A DNA stretch of 64,000 nucleotides from NCBI RefSeq assembly GCF_001440035.1, contig NZ_LJYG01000112.1, positions 255,791 to 319,790 on the forward strand, in the 5' to 3' direction. Of this stretch, positions 35,701-43,253 are shown piece by piece. This stretch comes from Bradyrhizobium manausense. GTDB lineage: Bacteria > Pseudomonadota > Alphaproteobacteria > Rhizobiales > Xanthobacteraceae. Every line of letters begins with the position of its first letter. Positions within the stretch are counted from its first letter, which is position 1. The position numbers and the translations under genes were made by a program. Under the pieces are notes generated by a model. The model had not been told where the DNA came from and did no database searches. It saw only the letters and a program-made list of their open reading frames with translations.

Positions 35701-35847
35701 ATCGTCAGCCAAGCGCTGACGCTGTTCACCACACCGGTGGTCTATCTCTATCTCGACAAATTCTCCAACCTGTTCAAGGGCGGCTCGGCCGACGAGGATG
35801 GGCTCGCGACGTCGGAGCACGGCACCGTCAAGGAAGCCGCCGAGTAA
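32707..35847 (+). CDS. RND multidrug efflux pump (MdtB/MdtC type)
   Basis: 1046 residues, 12 membrane helices with two large periplasmic loops. The proton relay in TM4 reads VGFVVDDAIVMLENI, with the Asp pair. The start (ISAPFIRYPIGTSLLMAGILFVGLVAYPLLP) and IGIILLIGIVKKNGIMMVDFAIAAERDEHK are typical of the MdtBC branch. It overlaps the adaptor gene by 4 bases. MdtBC usually needs two different pump subunits; only one is encoded here, so it may act as a homotrimer. No outer-membrane channel gene is in the operon. Confidence 0.93.
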   Translation: MTEGGISAPFIRYPIGTSLLMAGILFVGLVAYPLLPVAPLPQVDFPTIQVTANLPGGSPETMASSVAQPLERQFAQIPGIAQMTSTSYLGTASITIQFDLNRSIDGAANDVQGAINAASGQLPKNLPSPPTYRKVNPADSPILLLSATSDTLPLTTVSDSIDAQLAQQISQISGVAQVFIGGQQKPSIRIQVDPAKLVAKGLSMEDVRSQIAITTVDSPKGNIDGEKRAYTIYANDQLTQSKDWNDVIIAYRNGGPLRIRDIGQAVSGAEDAKQAAWANGKRGVFLVVFKQPGANVIETVDRIKATLPRLVAAIPPAIKIELISDRTTTIRAAVEDVQFTLLLTIALVVMVIFVFLRSFWATVIPTITVPLALLGACALMWVFGYSLDNLSLMALTIAVGFVVDDAIVMLENITRYIEEGEKPLAAAFRGSKEIGFTIVSISISLVAVLIPLLLMGGIIGRLFREFAVVLAMTIFVSMFVSLTLTPMMASRFLRAHGEVSHGKFYKWSEGAFDAMLRGYEWGLDHALAWRRTTLVVFFATLGLSIYLFVLIPKGFFPQQDVGLITATSEASQDISFKEMVKRQEQLGKIILADPDVASVAMSIGGSGRAGNNGNLFITLKPRDQRVASAQEIIARLRPKFDKVEGARLYMQAAQDVRLGGRPTRTQFEFTLQDADLGELNEWAPKILAKMQTLPELRDVATDQQTQGTTVQLKINRDTASRYGIQPQLIDDTLYDAFGQRQVTQYFTQLNTYKVILEILPEMQGNLDSLNKLYLKSPLTGDQVPLSTFATWTTDPVRPLSISHQGQFPAITISFNLAQGVALGQATQAVQKAMADLGAPATLNSSFQGTAQAFQQSLGTVPLLILAALVVVYLILGILYESYIHPITILSTLPSAGVGALMILMAAGFDFSLIALIGIILLIGIVKKNGIMMVDFAIAAERDEHKTPEESIRQAALLRFRPIMMTTMAALLGGVPLMLGHGTGAEIRQPLGYAMVGGLIVSQALTLFTTPVVYLYLDKFSNLFKGGSADEDGLATSEHGTVKEAAE

Positions 35848-35851
35848 GCTT

Positions 35852-35872
35852 GCGTCGCGACATCCGCGACGC
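35852..35872. terminator. Perfect hairpin after the RND pump gene
   Basis: GCGTCGCG, ACATC, CGCGACGC: 8-bp perfect arms with a 5-base loop, starting 5 bases after the pump stop codon. No T-run follows, so an intrinsic terminator is doubtful; it may shield the 3' end or separate the IalB-like gene. Confidence 0.4.
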
Positions 35873-35910
35873 TACAGCCAAGCCTCGGTTCACGCCAACG
35901 CGGTCACGCC

Positions 35911-36480
35911 ATGCCCACGCAATCCAGACTTGTCGCCCTTGCCGCCGCTGTTCTGTTGTCGATGGGCGCTGCGTCTGCCCAGCAGGGCAGCAAGAAGAAC
36001 GCGGCTTCCCCTGCCCCCGCCGCCCAGCCGACGCCTGCACCAACCCAACCGCAGGCCGAGAGCACGCCGCCTCAGCCCGGCTGGATCGCGCGCTGCACCA
36101 GCGCGAGCCGCGACGCCCCGCTCGAATGCGCGATCGAGCAGAACGCAGTGCTGACCAAGACCGGCCAGACCATCGTCTTGATCAACATCCGCGTCGCGCC
36201 CGACACCCGCACGCCGGTTGCGCTGCTGCAGCTGCCGCTCGGCCTCAATCTCCCGCTCGGCGCCAAGCTTCAGGTCGACGAAGGCAAGACGATCGATCTG
36301 CAGATCCAGACCTGCGAGAACCGCGGCTGCTATGCCTCGACGCCGATCGCGCCCGACCTGCTCGCGAGCCTTCGCTCGGGCAAGCAGCTGAAGGTCTCCT
36401 TTCAGAACATGGCCAAGGAGACGATCGCGATCCCGATGCCGTTGAACGACTTCGCCGCGGCCTACGACAAGATCAAGTAA
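35911..36480 (+). CDS. IalB-family (invasion-associated locus B) periplasmic protein
   Basis: 189 residues. Signal peptide of 22-24 residues (LVALAAAVLLSMGAASAQQ), an Ala/Pro/Gln-rich linker (about 30-57) and one IalB domain with the paired Cys residues (WIARCTSASRDAPLECAIEQN and IQTCENRGCYAS). The family was named for Bartonella erythrocyte invasion but is common in soil alphaproteobacteria with unknown role. It is 63 bases downstream of the RND pump gene. Confidence 0.88.
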   Translation: MPTQSRLVALAAAVLLSMGAASAQQGSKKNAASPAPAAQPTPAPTQPQAESTPPQPGWIARCTSASRDAPLECAIEQNAVLTKTGQTIVLINIRVAPDTRTPVALLQLPLGLNLPLGAKLQVDEGKTIDLQIQTCENRGCYASTPIAPDLLASLRSGKQLKVSFQNMAKETIAIPMPLNDFAAAYDKIK

Positions 36481-36499
36481 TTCGCGCGGCCAGCTCTGA

Positions 36500-37393
36500 T
36501 CAGGGTTGCGGAAGCTGGATGGACGCCATGTAGTCGCGGATCGACCGATCAGGGATCGACTTGCGCGCAATCAGGTGATGAATACAGTTCGCAGCAAGGT
36601 CGAATGAGCGGTAGCAATGATGAGCGATCATTGCCAGATGCTTGAGTTGCTCGACCGTCATGTCAGCCGGCCGCATGAAGTTTCGCACATAGACGATATC
36701 GGCCTCCAGCAGCTGGTTCATCGCCGCGTAGGGATTGGATGGGTCGCTCAAAGGCGCGATCATACGCCGGTTGACGGCCGTAAAGGCGTGAGGAACGAAC
36801 CCCTGCCTGCGCAATTCGCCATCGATATCGCCGAATGTCGGCTGCTCCTTGTAAAGGCAAAGAAACGAGACCTCCGTTTGAATGGCGACGGCCTGCTTCA
36901 GCTTCTGCCGCCCGCTTCCGAAGACAGCCAGCTCGGAGCCCTGAACGTCGATTTTCAGGAAATCCAGATCCCGGATCTCGGCGATATCGTCGAGCCGGCG
37001 GGTCTGGACCGGATGTTCGCTGACCACGGTGCCCCATTCGGAAAATTTCGCAAAATGCGACAGCACATTCTGATCAGGAAGTAGCAGGCTCGTCATTCCC
37101 GGGATTCGGCACAGACGCAGCTTTGCCTTGTGCCCATTCCCAACGACATAATGATAGTAGCTCTCGAGGTCGCTCTTGCGGGCATTGAGCTCTGCAAGCG
37201 CTTCGTCCTGCGGTTCAAAGCCAACGACGGTGCAAAGTCTTCGTTGCAGCATCGCCTTGTAGGGCGGATCGCCATCGATCGGATTGGCCCCGATATCAAC
37301 GACCGAGGTCAGCCGTGCCGGCCGGATGAGATCATGTAAAAAGTCCGGTTCGTTATCAGTCATTTCAGGACAAGCCCATGGAAGGAATGACAT
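36500..37393 (-). CDS. FkbM-family SAM-dependent methyltransferase
   Basis: 297 residues. The SAM-binding motif SVVDIGANPIDGDPPYKAM lies at about residues 31-50 and FEPQDEAL is motif II. LDFLKIDVQGSELAVFGSG and the following strand match FkbM enzymes, which O-methylate sugars or polyketides. The start is uncertain: ATGs end at 37393 and 37363, neither with a clear ribosome site. It follows the TPR-OGT gene by 35 bases on the same strand, so it probably acts on the glycans or glycopeptides that enzyme makes. Confidence 0.85.
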   Translation of the reverse strand: MSFLPWACPEMTDNEPDFLHDLIRPARLTSVVDIGANPIDGDPPYKAMLQRRLCTVVGFEPQDEALAELNARKSDLESYYHYVVGNGHKAKLRLCRIPGMTSLLLPDQNVLSHFAKFSEWGTVVSEHPVQTRRLDDIAEIRDLDFLKIDVQGSELAVFGSGRQKLKQAVAIQTEVSFLCLYKEQPTFGDIDGELRRQGFVPHAFTAVNRRMIAPLSDPSNPYAAMNQLLEADIVYVRNFMRPADMTVEQLKHLAMIAHHCYRSFDLAANCIHHLIARKSIPDRSIRDYMASIQLPQP

Positions 37394-37428
37394 GAGGCTT
37401 CAGGCCAAGGGCGACCTCATGATGAGAT

Positions 37429-39435
37429 TTAGACGGCAAACGAGGCCGGCGCTTCTCCGGCGCAATGCCGACGCCACATTTCATTGAAGGCCTTTTCGAT
37501 GTGCCGCGTCATGCGGGCCGTATCGAACAGCGGCCAAGTGGTCCGCTGCGACGCCAGCTTGCTCTTAAGCACGGTTCGAAGTTCGGAATCATGCGCGATT
37601 CGAAGCGCCAAGCTCTCATAGTCGTTCAGCGATTGCGTCACCAGTTCGGGTAGGCCGACAGCGTTCAGGATGCTGGCTGCAACGCGTCCCGCAAAGGCGC
37701 TGCCGAGGCAGGTCACGACCGGCAAGCCAGCCCAAAGTGCATCACTGGCACCGGTGTGGGCATTGTAGGGCAATGTATCCAAGAACAGATCGGCGAGTTG
37801 GTGGCGCACCAGGTGCGCGTCTGCCGGCGCGTGTGGGGCGAACACGATCCTCTCTGCCGCGATGCCGCGCGCAACGGCCTCACGCTTCAGGTTCTCCCTG
37901 GCGATCGGATCGCCATCAAGCAGCCAGAGGACGCTGCCGGCGGTCTTGGCAAGCAGCCTCATCCAGACATCGAACAGCACCGGCGTGATCTTGGACGTTC
38001 TGTTGAACGCACAGTAGACGAATGCATCGTCCGGCAGTCCGACCTCGCTTCGGGCCGGTACACTTGCAAGCGATCGCCTCGCGTCGGTTGCCTGATAGCT
38101 GTCCGGAAGATAAATCACCTTCTCGGCGTAGTGCTTCTGCTCTGCTTCGGGCACGATGATTCGGTCGGCCATAACGTAGTCCACGTAGGATGCGCCCATC
38201 GTGCCGGGGTAGCCGAGATAGTTGACCTGGATGGGAGCCGCCCGGTGCGCCAGGATCCTCGGCCGCGCGCCGGCCGTGAAGCCTCCGAGATCGACGAGAA
38301 CATCGATGTCGAGCCGGCGTATCAGCTCGACCACGCCCTCATCGGGAAGATGGCTGACGTCTTCGAAGCGCTCGAATGCTGCCTTCAGGCGGCCGCGCAC
38401 CTCGCTCCGGTCGTCGGGCCCGTACGAAATGGCGCTGATCTCGAAACGCTCGCGGTCGTGCTCCTCGATGACCCCGACCATCAGATGACCAATGGCGTGA
38501 TTGCGAAGATCGGCAGACATGTACCCGATCCGCAGCCGGGAAGCCGGTGACGGCGTTCTTGGTTTCGCCGCACCTCGTTCCGGCGCGACGTTGGCGACGA
38601 ATGTCTTCGCACAGGCCAATTGGCGTGCGGGAGACGACGAGGCATGAAGGAACATGAAGGGATCGACCGCGACGCCGGATTCGACGGCCTCGTCCAGGCC
38701 GGCCTGTTCACGTTCGAAATCGCGCCAGTCGGCGCGCTTCCGCCTGGCGTCAACGAGCTTGCTCAACGCGAATGGGAAGGCCTTGTTCAGTGCGACAGTT
38801 CTTTCGAGCGCTCCAATCGCTTCGTCGTGTCGGCCCATTTGGCCAAGGACCTCAGACAAGACGAAATGGAGCTGTGGATTCGACGGTGCGAGCGCGACGG
38901 CACGTTGGTAGCTGTCATGCGCGTCGTCGAGCTGACCGAGCTGCTGAAACGCACTGCCCCGGTTTGCGAACGCCGCACTCGATGGCGCGATCGCAATGGC
39001 GCGATCGAATTCCGCGATGGCTCCGTGAAGCTCCTTCCGTGCAAGCAGGATCGCTCCGCGATTGAGATGCGCATCCGCAAAGTTCGGCGACAGGGCAATC
39101 GCTTTCGCAAGCCAGTCGAGCGCATCGTCTGTTTTGTCCAATGCACGCAGCACATTGGCATAGTTGAAAAGAACGTCGGGATTGCCGGCATCGACGCGGG
39201 CGGCCTTCTTGAGCAATGGCTCGGCGTCTGAGAAATTGCCACGCTGAGCATGCAACAGCCCCAGCATATGCAGCGCCACAGAATGCGTTTTGCTGCCCTT
39301 CAGGACGGTTGCATAGACCCGCTCTGCCTCCAACAGATTGCCCGAACGGTGCGCCGCAATTGCCTGGTCCAGAATAGCCGACGAATGGAGTGAGGAGGAG
39401 GCCGAAGCTTCCTTGTTGCGGCTCTGCTGCGACAT
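37429..39435 (-). CDS. TPR-containing O-linked N-acetylglucosamine transferase (SPINDLY/OGT-like)
   Basis: 668 residues from the ATG ending at 39435 (MSQQSRNKEAS); a longer in-frame start at 39549 adds 38 unlikely residues. About six TPR repeats occupy residues 20-230 (the HMLGLLHAQRGNFSDAEPLLKKAARVDAGNPDVLFNYANVLRAL series). The C-terminal catalytic part is a GT41 fold: LRIGYMSADLRNHAIGHLM, LVDLGGFTAGARPRILAHRAAPIQVNYLGYPGTMGA, then FCAFNR-like YCAFNRTSKITP and LFLDTLPYNAHTGASDALWAGLPVVTCLG. It should add GlcNAc or another sugar to protein Ser/Thr, perhaps flagellin or an envelope protein. The FkbM gene follows. Confidence 0.9.
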   Translation of the reverse strand: MSQQSRNKEASASSSLHSSAILDQAIAAHRSGNLLEAERVYATVLKGSKTHSVALHMLGLLHAQRGNFSDAEPLLKKAARVDAGNPDVLFNYANVLRALDKTDDALDWLAKAIALSPNFADAHLNRGAILLARKELHGAIAEFDRAIAIAPSSAAFANRGSAFQQLGQLDDAHDSYQRAVALAPSNPQLHFVLSEVLGQMGRHDEAIGALERTVALNKAFPFALSKLVDARRKRADWRDFEREQAGLDEAVESGVAVDPFMFLHASSSPARQLACAKTFVANVAPERGAAKPRTPSPASRLRIGYMSADLRNHAIGHLMVGVIEEHDRERFEISAISYGPDDRSEVRGRLKAAFERFEDVSHLPDEGVVELIRRLDIDVLVDLGGFTAGARPRILAHRAAPIQVNYLGYPGTMGASYVDYVMADRIIVPEAEQKHYAEKVIYLPDSYQATDARRSLASVPARSEVGLPDDAFVYCAFNRTSKITPVLFDVWMRLLAKTAGSVLWLLDGDPIARENLKREAVARGIAAERIVFAPHAPADAHLVRHQLADLFLDTLPYNAHTGASDALWAGLPVVTCLGSAFAGRVAASILNAVGLPELVTQSLNDYESLALRIAHDSELRTVLKSKLASQRTTWPLFDTARMTRHIEKAFNEMWRRHCAGEAPASFAV

Positions 39436-39633
39436 GCGACTGGGGTTCCGGACTCCGATGACGGGTCTGTTTTCTGTTGAACTGGTGCAAAAAACTCTAG
39501 TTGCCTTTGCTGCAGAGAACAACGGCCGTGCCGTTGCGCTGCAAGGCATGAAATGACCGCGCGCGTGTCGATTTCGACCAATTCGTTTGGCCTTTCGATC
39601 CTTCGCGCGGCGAGGATGTTCAAAGTGACACGC

Positions 39634-39668
39634 AAAAAAATAGGCCCCCAGCGAAACCGCTGGGGGCC
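39634..39668 (-). terminator. Intrinsic terminator of the porin gene
   Basis: On the minus strand GGCCCCCAGC pairs with GCTGGGGGCC (10-11 bp, short loop, arms at 39643-39652 and 39659-39668), followed by a T-run from the A-stretch at 39634-39640. It lies 25 bases after the porin stop, so it ends the porin message. On the plus strand a weaker T-stretch follows as well. Confidence 0.9.
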
Positions 39669-39692
39669 TTTGTTATCGGCTCAGGACTGAGC

Positions 39693-41174
39693 TTAGAAGT
39701 TACGCTGAGCGCGGAGGAGCAGGGCGACCGAGTCCTGGTCCTTCAGCTCATAGAGAGCTGCCGGCTTGGCAGCGGCCGCAAGGCCCGGGCTCGCGATGGT
39801 GCCCGAGTACTTCTGGTCAAGACGCGACCAGCTCACGTCCGCCGTGAAGGCCAGGTTCTTCACCGGGGTCCACACGGTGTTGACACCGATCACAGCGAAG
39901 TTGAAGTCCGGGTTGCAGTTGCCGGTGAGGCCGAGCAGCGTGACCATGTTCGCGCAGATCGCAGCCTTGCCGCCGGAACCGTACTGAATGGCGCCGTAGC
40001 CACCATAGATGGCGCTCGCCCAGTTCGGGCTCCAGTTGTGGGTGTAGCCACCGCGGAAGCCCCAGGACTTGACGGATTCGATGCCAGAGCCGGTGGTGTA
40101 GACACCATCAGCAATGCCGGCGAAGCCGAGGCCCTGATAGGCAATGCCGCTACCGCTGTACATGAAGAAGGTCTGCGGGAACAGGCTCTGGAAGTTGTAG
40201 CGGCTCGCACCGTCGGTGTAGACCGCCTGCAAGTTGATCGAGTCACCCGCGCCAGTCGGGATGTTCTTGATCGACAACGATCCCTGGACCGCCCAGCCCC
40301 ACTTGTCGCCCGGGTGACCCGTGGGTTCCGTCGCGCCGTAGTAGGCAGCATGCATGTCATGCGCGGCAACCGAGATCTGGGCCAGACCCCAGGCCTGGTC
40401 GACACGGATCGCACCGGTGATGTCGGGCGAGCGCGTACCACCCCAGTTGTTGGCGCCGTACGCACCCGTGATGATGCCGGCCGCAGTCGCGCTCGACAGG
40501 TTCCACAGGTTCGACTGACCACCAGCCGAGGTCGTTTCGTCCTCGAGGGCGATCGAGCCGGTGATGCCCTGGCCGAAGTCAGCGGTATAGGCGACCTGGT
40601 TGATACCGGTCACGTGGTTGGAACCGCCCGGAAGGGTATCGGGACCGCCAGCCGGATAGCTCTGCCACGGAGCGTCGAAGATCGAGACCGTGCGGCCGAA
40701 GGTGAAGCCGGCGAACTGGATGAACGCATGGTACAGGCCGAGCGAGGCCGAAGTGTTAGGCGTACCATTGAGGGTCGACGGGTTGCTGTTGCTGACAGCT
40801 TGCGTATCCCAGGTGAAGACCATGTCGGCGAAGGTGCGAACCACGCCGTACTCGGTCGCCGTGCGCGTATCGACCGTGAGGTCCATACGAGCGCGCATGC
40901 CCCAGTAGTTCGTCAGACGGTTGTTCGAACCCTGGTTCGCGCCCTGACGGAAGCCATAGTCGCCGCCTTGGGCCCAGTAGTCAGCACGCACGTAGCCGCC
41001 GAACTTGATGCAGGTATCGGTGCCCGGCATGTAGTAGAAACCCGCACCGTACAGCGAGCAGATCTTCACGTATTCGACCGCCTTGGCCTTCACGGGGAGA
41101 TCGGCTGCTTGAGCTCCGCCCACGGCGATCAGACCCGCCGCTGAGCCGAGCAAAAGGCTCTTAACCAACTTCAT
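39693..41174 (-). CDS. Outer-membrane porin of the rhizobial type
   Basis: 493 residues. Signal peptide of about 22 residues (MKLVKSLLLGSAAGLIAVGG, cleavage near AQA-A), mature start ADLPVKAKAVEYVKICSLYGAGFYYMPGTDTCIKFGGYVRADYW, typical of Bradyrhizobium porins, and a terminal ALLLRAQRNF ending in Phe for barrel insertion. GGAGG lies 6 bases upstream of the ATG. A 16-strand trimeric general diffusion channel is expected. An intrinsic terminator lies at 39634 and an AT-rich promoter region near 41445-41520 gives a leader of perhaps 250 bases. Confidence 0.94.
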   Translation of the reverse strand: MKLVKSLLLGSAAGLIAVGGAQAADLPVKAKAVEYVKICSLYGAGFYYMPGTDTCIKFGGYVRADYWAQGGDYGFRQGANQGSNNRLTNYWGMRARMDLTVDTRTATEYGVVRTFADMVFTWDTQAVSNSNPSTLNGTPNTSASLGLYHAFIQFAGFTFGRTVSIFDAPWQSYPAGGPDTLPGGSNHVTGINQVAYTADFGQGITGSIALEDETTSAGGQSNLWNLSSATAAGIITGAYGANNWGGTRSPDITGAIRVDQAWGLAQISVAAHDMHAAYYGATEPTGHPGDKWGWAVQGSLSIKNIPTGAGDSINLQAVYTDGASRYNFQSLFPQTFFMYSGSGIAYQGLGFAGIADGVYTTGSGIESVKSWGFRGGYTHNWSPNWASAIYGGYGAIQYGSGGKAAICANMVTLLGLTGNCNPDFNFAVIGVNTVWTPVKNLAFTADVSWSRLDQKYSGTIASPGLAAAAKPAALYELKDQDSVALLLRAQRNF

Positions 41175-41444
41175 GTTAAACCTCCAAGTTGCTCTTCAGG
41201 GAAGGTCACTGACCCGAACGGCCAATTCCCCAACCCCCTTTAAATCACCGCTTTGGCCGCCTTCGCGTCTTCGGACACACCCGCATGAACGCGAGGGACT
41301 TAAGCGAAAGACCTAAACGGGACGACCTTGGGATGCCCCCCTCCGTCGCCCGATCACCATGATGGATGGCCGATGCACACGCAACATCCGAACGGGCCCA
41401 AACACCGCCGAACAATCCGAATCCGGGCAGGTGTTGCACAAAAA

Positions 41445-41520
41445 TCACGCAGCATTTTTTGGACCAAGGCCGAATAATCAATTGATTTTACTTCATAAAA
41501 TATCGATCACAGCTGCGTGA
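41445..41520. promoter_or_regulatory. AT-rich probable porin promoter bounded by a 9-bp inverted repeat
   Basis: TCACGCAGC at 41445-41453 and GCTGCGTGA at 41512-41520 are exact inverted copies 58 bases apart. Between them the DNA is much richer in A/T than its surroundings. A regulator could bridge the two sites. The exact -35/-10 of the porin was not identified. Confidence 0.4.
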
Positions 41521-41883
41521 CGCCCACGGTCCTGAATGGAACCCGTCGCTATGGGGGTTGGCAGGCGAACCCTGGAGACCACGCTTCCGGGCTTGAAAGG
41601 GTCGAATCGGGCCGCGCGGGATGAGCGCTCCGCACCACACGTCATCGCAGTAACGACGAAGACGTTCACGCGCTTTTTCAAATCATTACGTGTCGCGCGG
41701 ACGCATTATTTCACGAGCCGTATTTGCGCGGCGGGTGAAGATCGCAGCTATGCGAATGCGAACGGCCATGGCGCTGGTCGTTCCCAACACGATGCGTTGC
41801 TGAACAGAGATTGTCGGACGAGGATGGTGACCGCGTTCGCGCTCGGCGGATCAATGGACGATCCCGGTCGGGAATCTGACGCT
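41521..41883. other. Gene-free stretch between porin region and tRNA
   Basis: No frame here has a ribosome site or family pattern, and the open frames that cross it also cross the tRNA gene. No repeat of the CATTCCGG type was found. It may hold upstream control of the porin or an undetected RNA; nothing specific can be supported. Confidence 0.4.
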
Positions 41884-41957
41884 TGGCTGGGGAACCTGGA
41901 TTCGAACCAAGACAAACAGAGTCAGAGTCTGTTGTGCTACCGTTACACCATTCCCCA
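41884..41957 (-). tRNA. tRNA-Gln (anticodon CTG)
   Basis: A full 74-nt cloverleaf on the minus strand: acceptor TGGGGAA with TTCCCCA, D-arm GTG/CAC around TAACGGTAG, anticodon stem ACAGA/TCTGT with loop CTCTGAC, T-arm CTTGG/CCAGG around TTCGAAT, then G and an encoded CCA. The loop gives anticodon CTG, so it reads CAG (Gln). No integrase or att duplication was seen nearby. Confidence 0.97.
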
Positions 41958-42227
41958 ACGGAATAGCCGAACAAATTCAACGTCTTACTGATTTGTCCGA
42001 CTGTGGCCGGCAGCGCGGTTTGCGCAAATCGCGGCTCAGGCGTGCAGCCTTCTACCTGCTCAGCCATAGGCTGGCAAGCGCGGCTGTGCATCTGGGGGAT
42101 CGCACGACGATTCGCACTTGCCGGATTGATCGAACGCGAGTTCGGCGGATTCGCCGCCGCCGCCGTCGCTCGCGCGCGGCGGCGACGGCTAGAACGCGAT
42201 GAGATTAGGAGCAATCATCATCGCGCT

Positions 42228-43253
42228 TCAGGAAGCGCCGGCGGCAAGACGCTCGGCATAATCAATGGCCTCGATCAGGCTGTGCTCGTTGGCGATGCCC
42301 CTGCCGGCAATGTCGAAAGCGGTGCCGTGATCGACCGAGGTGCGGATGATCGGCAGGCCCAGCGTAATGTTGACGCCTGAGAGTTCCTGCCAGCGACCGG
42401 TCGTGGGATCGACTTGGAAGCCGAGCAGTTTTACGGGAATGTGCCCCTGGTCGTGATACATCGCGACCGCTGCATCGAACTGGCCGGCGCGCAGCTTGAC
42501 GAAGATGGTGTCGCCCGGCACGGGGCCGACGACGTCCAGACCATCGGCGACGGCTTTGGCGATCGTCGGCGCGGAAATGTCGATATCCTGCCGGCCGAAA
42601 AGACCGCCCTCGCCGGCATGCGGATTGAGCGCGGCGATCGCGATCTTGGGCTTTGCAATGCCGAGCCGGCGCAGCGCGTCATTGGTGAGATCAATCACCA
42701 TGCGCAGTCGCTCCGGGGTCAGACGCTTCGGCACGTCCTCCAGCGCCACATGGGTCGAGACATGGCTGACGCGCATGTTGCCATGGGCGAGCAACATCAC
42801 CGAGCCGCGCACGCCGGTGAGATGCGCCAGCATCTCGGTATGGCCCGGGAAGTGGTAGCCGGCCTTGTTGAGCGCTTCCTTGTTCAGGGGCGCCGTGACG
42901 ATCGCCGCGGTGCGGCCGGACTGCGTCAGCCGGACGCCCTGCTCGATCGCCTTATAGGCAAAGCGGCCGCCATCGGCACTGAGCACGCCCGGCTTGATCG
43001 GATCGCCTTCGGCGTCGGCTTGCAGGTAGCATAGATTGGGCCAGTCGCGATCGTCGGCGGTGACTTCCGGGATCGCAACGTTGGCACCGAGCGCAGCCTT
43101 CGCGCCATCCAGCGCCGCGCCGCTGCCGATGATGAGCAGGCGGAGATCGCCTCTGGCAATCCGTTCTTTCAATCCGACGCAGGCCTTGACGATGATCTCC
43201 GGCCCGATTCCGGCGGGATCGCCCATGGTGACGGCGAGGTGACGAGAGGTCAT
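42228..43253 (-). CDS. PdxA2-like 4-phospho-acid dehydrogenase (D-threonate/D-erythronate 4-phosphate)
   Basis: 341 residues from the ATG ending at 43253 (MTSRHLAVTMGDPAGIGPEIIV); a longer frame to 43442 runs inside the kinase gene. PdxA-family metal His residues lie in GYHFPGHTEMLAH and in MYHDQGHIPVKLLGF; VNITLGLPIIRTSVDHGTAFDIAG is the conserved end. Canonical PdxA makes pyridoxine precursors, but the PdxA2 branch next to DUF1537 kinases oxidises D-threonate or D-erythronate 4-phosphate and releases DHAP and CO2. The kinase gene overlaps its start by 4 bases (43250-43253), which supports the PdxA2 role. Confidence 0.85.
   Translation of the reverse strand: MTSRHLAVTMGDPAGIGPEIIVKACVGLKERIARGDLRLLIIGSGAALDGAKAALGANVAIPEVTADDRDWPNLCYLQADAEGDPIKPGVLSADGGRFAYKAIEQGVRLTQSGRTAAIVTAPLNKEALNKAGYHFPGHTEMLAHLTGVRGSVMLLAHGNMRVSHVSTHVALEDVPKRLTPERLRMVIDLTNDALRRLGIAKPKIAIAALNPHAGEGGLFGRQDIDISAPTIAKAVADGLDVVGPVPGDTIFVKLRAGQFDAAVAMYHDQGHIPVKLLGFQVDPTTGRWQELSGVNITLGLPIIRTSVDHGTAFDIAGRGIANEHSLIEAIDYAERLAAGAS

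Noticed and set aside
41245..41481. A 78-codon frame upstream of the porin
   Set aside because: It lies in the probable porin leader on the same strand, has no ribosome site and an untypical composition.
41884..41957. tRNA gene as a possible integration site of a mobile element
   Set aside because: No integrase, no direct repeat of the tRNA 3' end and no change in gene content were seen on either side.
41711..42214. An open frame running across the tRNA-Gln gene
   Set aside because: It contains the full tRNA and lacks a ribosome site and family pattern.
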